Assembly: GCA_002373535.1 (NCBI GenBank)
Contig: DFKL01000010.1
Span: forward strand, 1-14,547
DNA from: Prevotellaceae bacterium UBA3646
Lineage (GTDB): Bacteria > Bacteroidota > Bacteroidia > Bacteroidales > Bacteroidaceae
DNA: 14,547 nt
Reading direction: 5' to 3'
Positions 14,209-14,547 of this stretch are shown here, in pieces. The translations under genes and the position numbers were made by a program. A model generated the notes under the pieces. The model had not been told where the DNA came from. It saw only the letters and a list, made by a program, of their open reading frames with translations, and searched no databases. Positions within the stretch are counted from its first letter, which is position 1. Every line of letters begins with the position of its first letter.

Positions 14209-14547
14209 TTATGTATTGGCTTCCTTCACTTTCCGGAACAGGTCGCTCGCAAAGATGAACGAATTCAGTCTCTCGTTCGTAGACGTCATTATTTCATCTT
14301 TGGAGCCCGTCCACTCCAGGTTGCCGTCATATATATATATAATGTGTTCCCCGATACCCATTACAGAGTTCATGTCATGAGTATTGATTATAGTCGTCAT
14401 CTTGTACTCCTCTGTGATGCTGTGAATCAGTTCGTCGATTACGAGTGAAGTCTTCGGGTCCAGGCCGGAGTTAGGCTCGTCGCAGAACAGGTATTTGGGA
14501 TTCAGGGCAATAGCACGCGCGATGGCCACACGCTTCTGCATGCCGCC
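14209..14547 (-). CDS. ABC transporter ATPase, Mla-type (C-terminal part, cut by window edge)
   Basis: Only the last 112 residues are in the window. The frame is open to the edge, so the N-terminus with Walker A is outside. Visible are the end of the ABC signature (GGMQKRVAIARA), Walker B with the D-loop (YLFCDEPNSGLDP) and the switch histidine in NTHDMNSV. This arrangement, especially GGMQKRVA followed by EPNSGLDP and THDM, is typical of MlaF-type ATPases that power phospholipid transport between the membranes; the permease and substrate-binding parts would be upstream, outside the window. The family assignment is good but the substrate is inferred. The protein ends with a short helical tail (SFIFASDLFRKVKEANT). 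An AT-dinucleotide run in the gene at about 14329-14342 encodes IIYIY. Confidence 0.87.
   Translation of the reverse strand, partial: GGMQKRVAIARAIALNPKYLFCDEPNSGLDPKTSLVIDELIHSITEEYKMTTIINTHDMNSVMGIGEHIIYIYDGNLEWTGSKDEIMTSTNERLNSFIFASDLFRKVKEANT

Noticed and set aside
14329..14342. AT-dinucleotide run as a promoter or microsatellite
   Set aside because: It lies inside the coding region of the ABC ATPase and encodes IIYIY between conserved segments; no -7 or -33 pattern around it.
13118..14380. A 420-codon open frame on the plus strand opposite tig
   Set aside because: Spans the tig/ABC boundary antisense, leucine- and glutamine-rich shadow of the real genes, no domain, no promoter or ribosome-binding site.
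1..14547. tRNA, rRNA, CRISPR, insertion sequence or phage genes
   Set aside because: No repeated spacer pattern, terminal inverted repeats, transposase or integrase motifs, or cloverleaf sequences were seen on either strand.

Overview
The window looks like a core chromosomal segment of a member of the Bacteroidales (Bacteroidota), possibly Prevotellaceae-like. The genus is inferred from general protein resemblance and is not proven. The main evidence is threefold. Promoter -7 elements match the Bacteroidota pattern TAnnTTTG ahead of ompA-like, recQ and guaB. Leaders are A-rich with few Shine-Dalgarno sites. Gene order is ABC ATPase, tig, clpP, clpX, recQ, guaB, parvulin, parvulin (SurA-like), OstA-like, small membrane protein, mutL. 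I see no mobile element, CRISPR array, tRNA, rRNA or clear sign of horizontal transfer. Every supported gene is on the minus strand, so transcription runs from high to low coordinates.

Layout in the direction of transcription. (1) 14547-10911: the 3' end of an Mla-type ABC transporter ATPase (cut by the window edge), then trigger factor, ClpP and ClpX in tight succession. ClpP and ClpX overlap as TAATG. A strong intrinsic terminator at 10884-10909 closes the unit. This is a nascent-chain folding and protein-degradation cluster. (2) 10870-8572: recQ alone, with its own promoter and its own terminator. (3) 8563-522: a six-gene run led by guaB (IMP dehydrogenase), followed at 1-24 bp gaps or with overlaps by two secreted parvulin-type foldases, a large OstA/LptA-like envelope protein, a 100-residue single-pass membrane protein and mutL. 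The middle four genes look like an outer-membrane/LPS biogenesis set; guaB and mutL flank it. (4) 459-1: a separate promoter and the first 123 residues of an outer-membrane beta-barrel protein (OmpA-family style), cut by the window edge.

This is mostly ordinary housekeeping DNA, and I did not find a convincing new multi-gene system. The points most worth a second look are: a MutL that keeps its ATP-catalytic residues but departs from consensus at several nearly invariant positions and lacks the usual endonuclease motifs; a clpP whose reading frame forces a non-AUG start; a recQ terminator interlocked with the guaB promoter; and two poorly understood envelope genes (OstA-like and the small membrane protein) that overlap by 41 bp.
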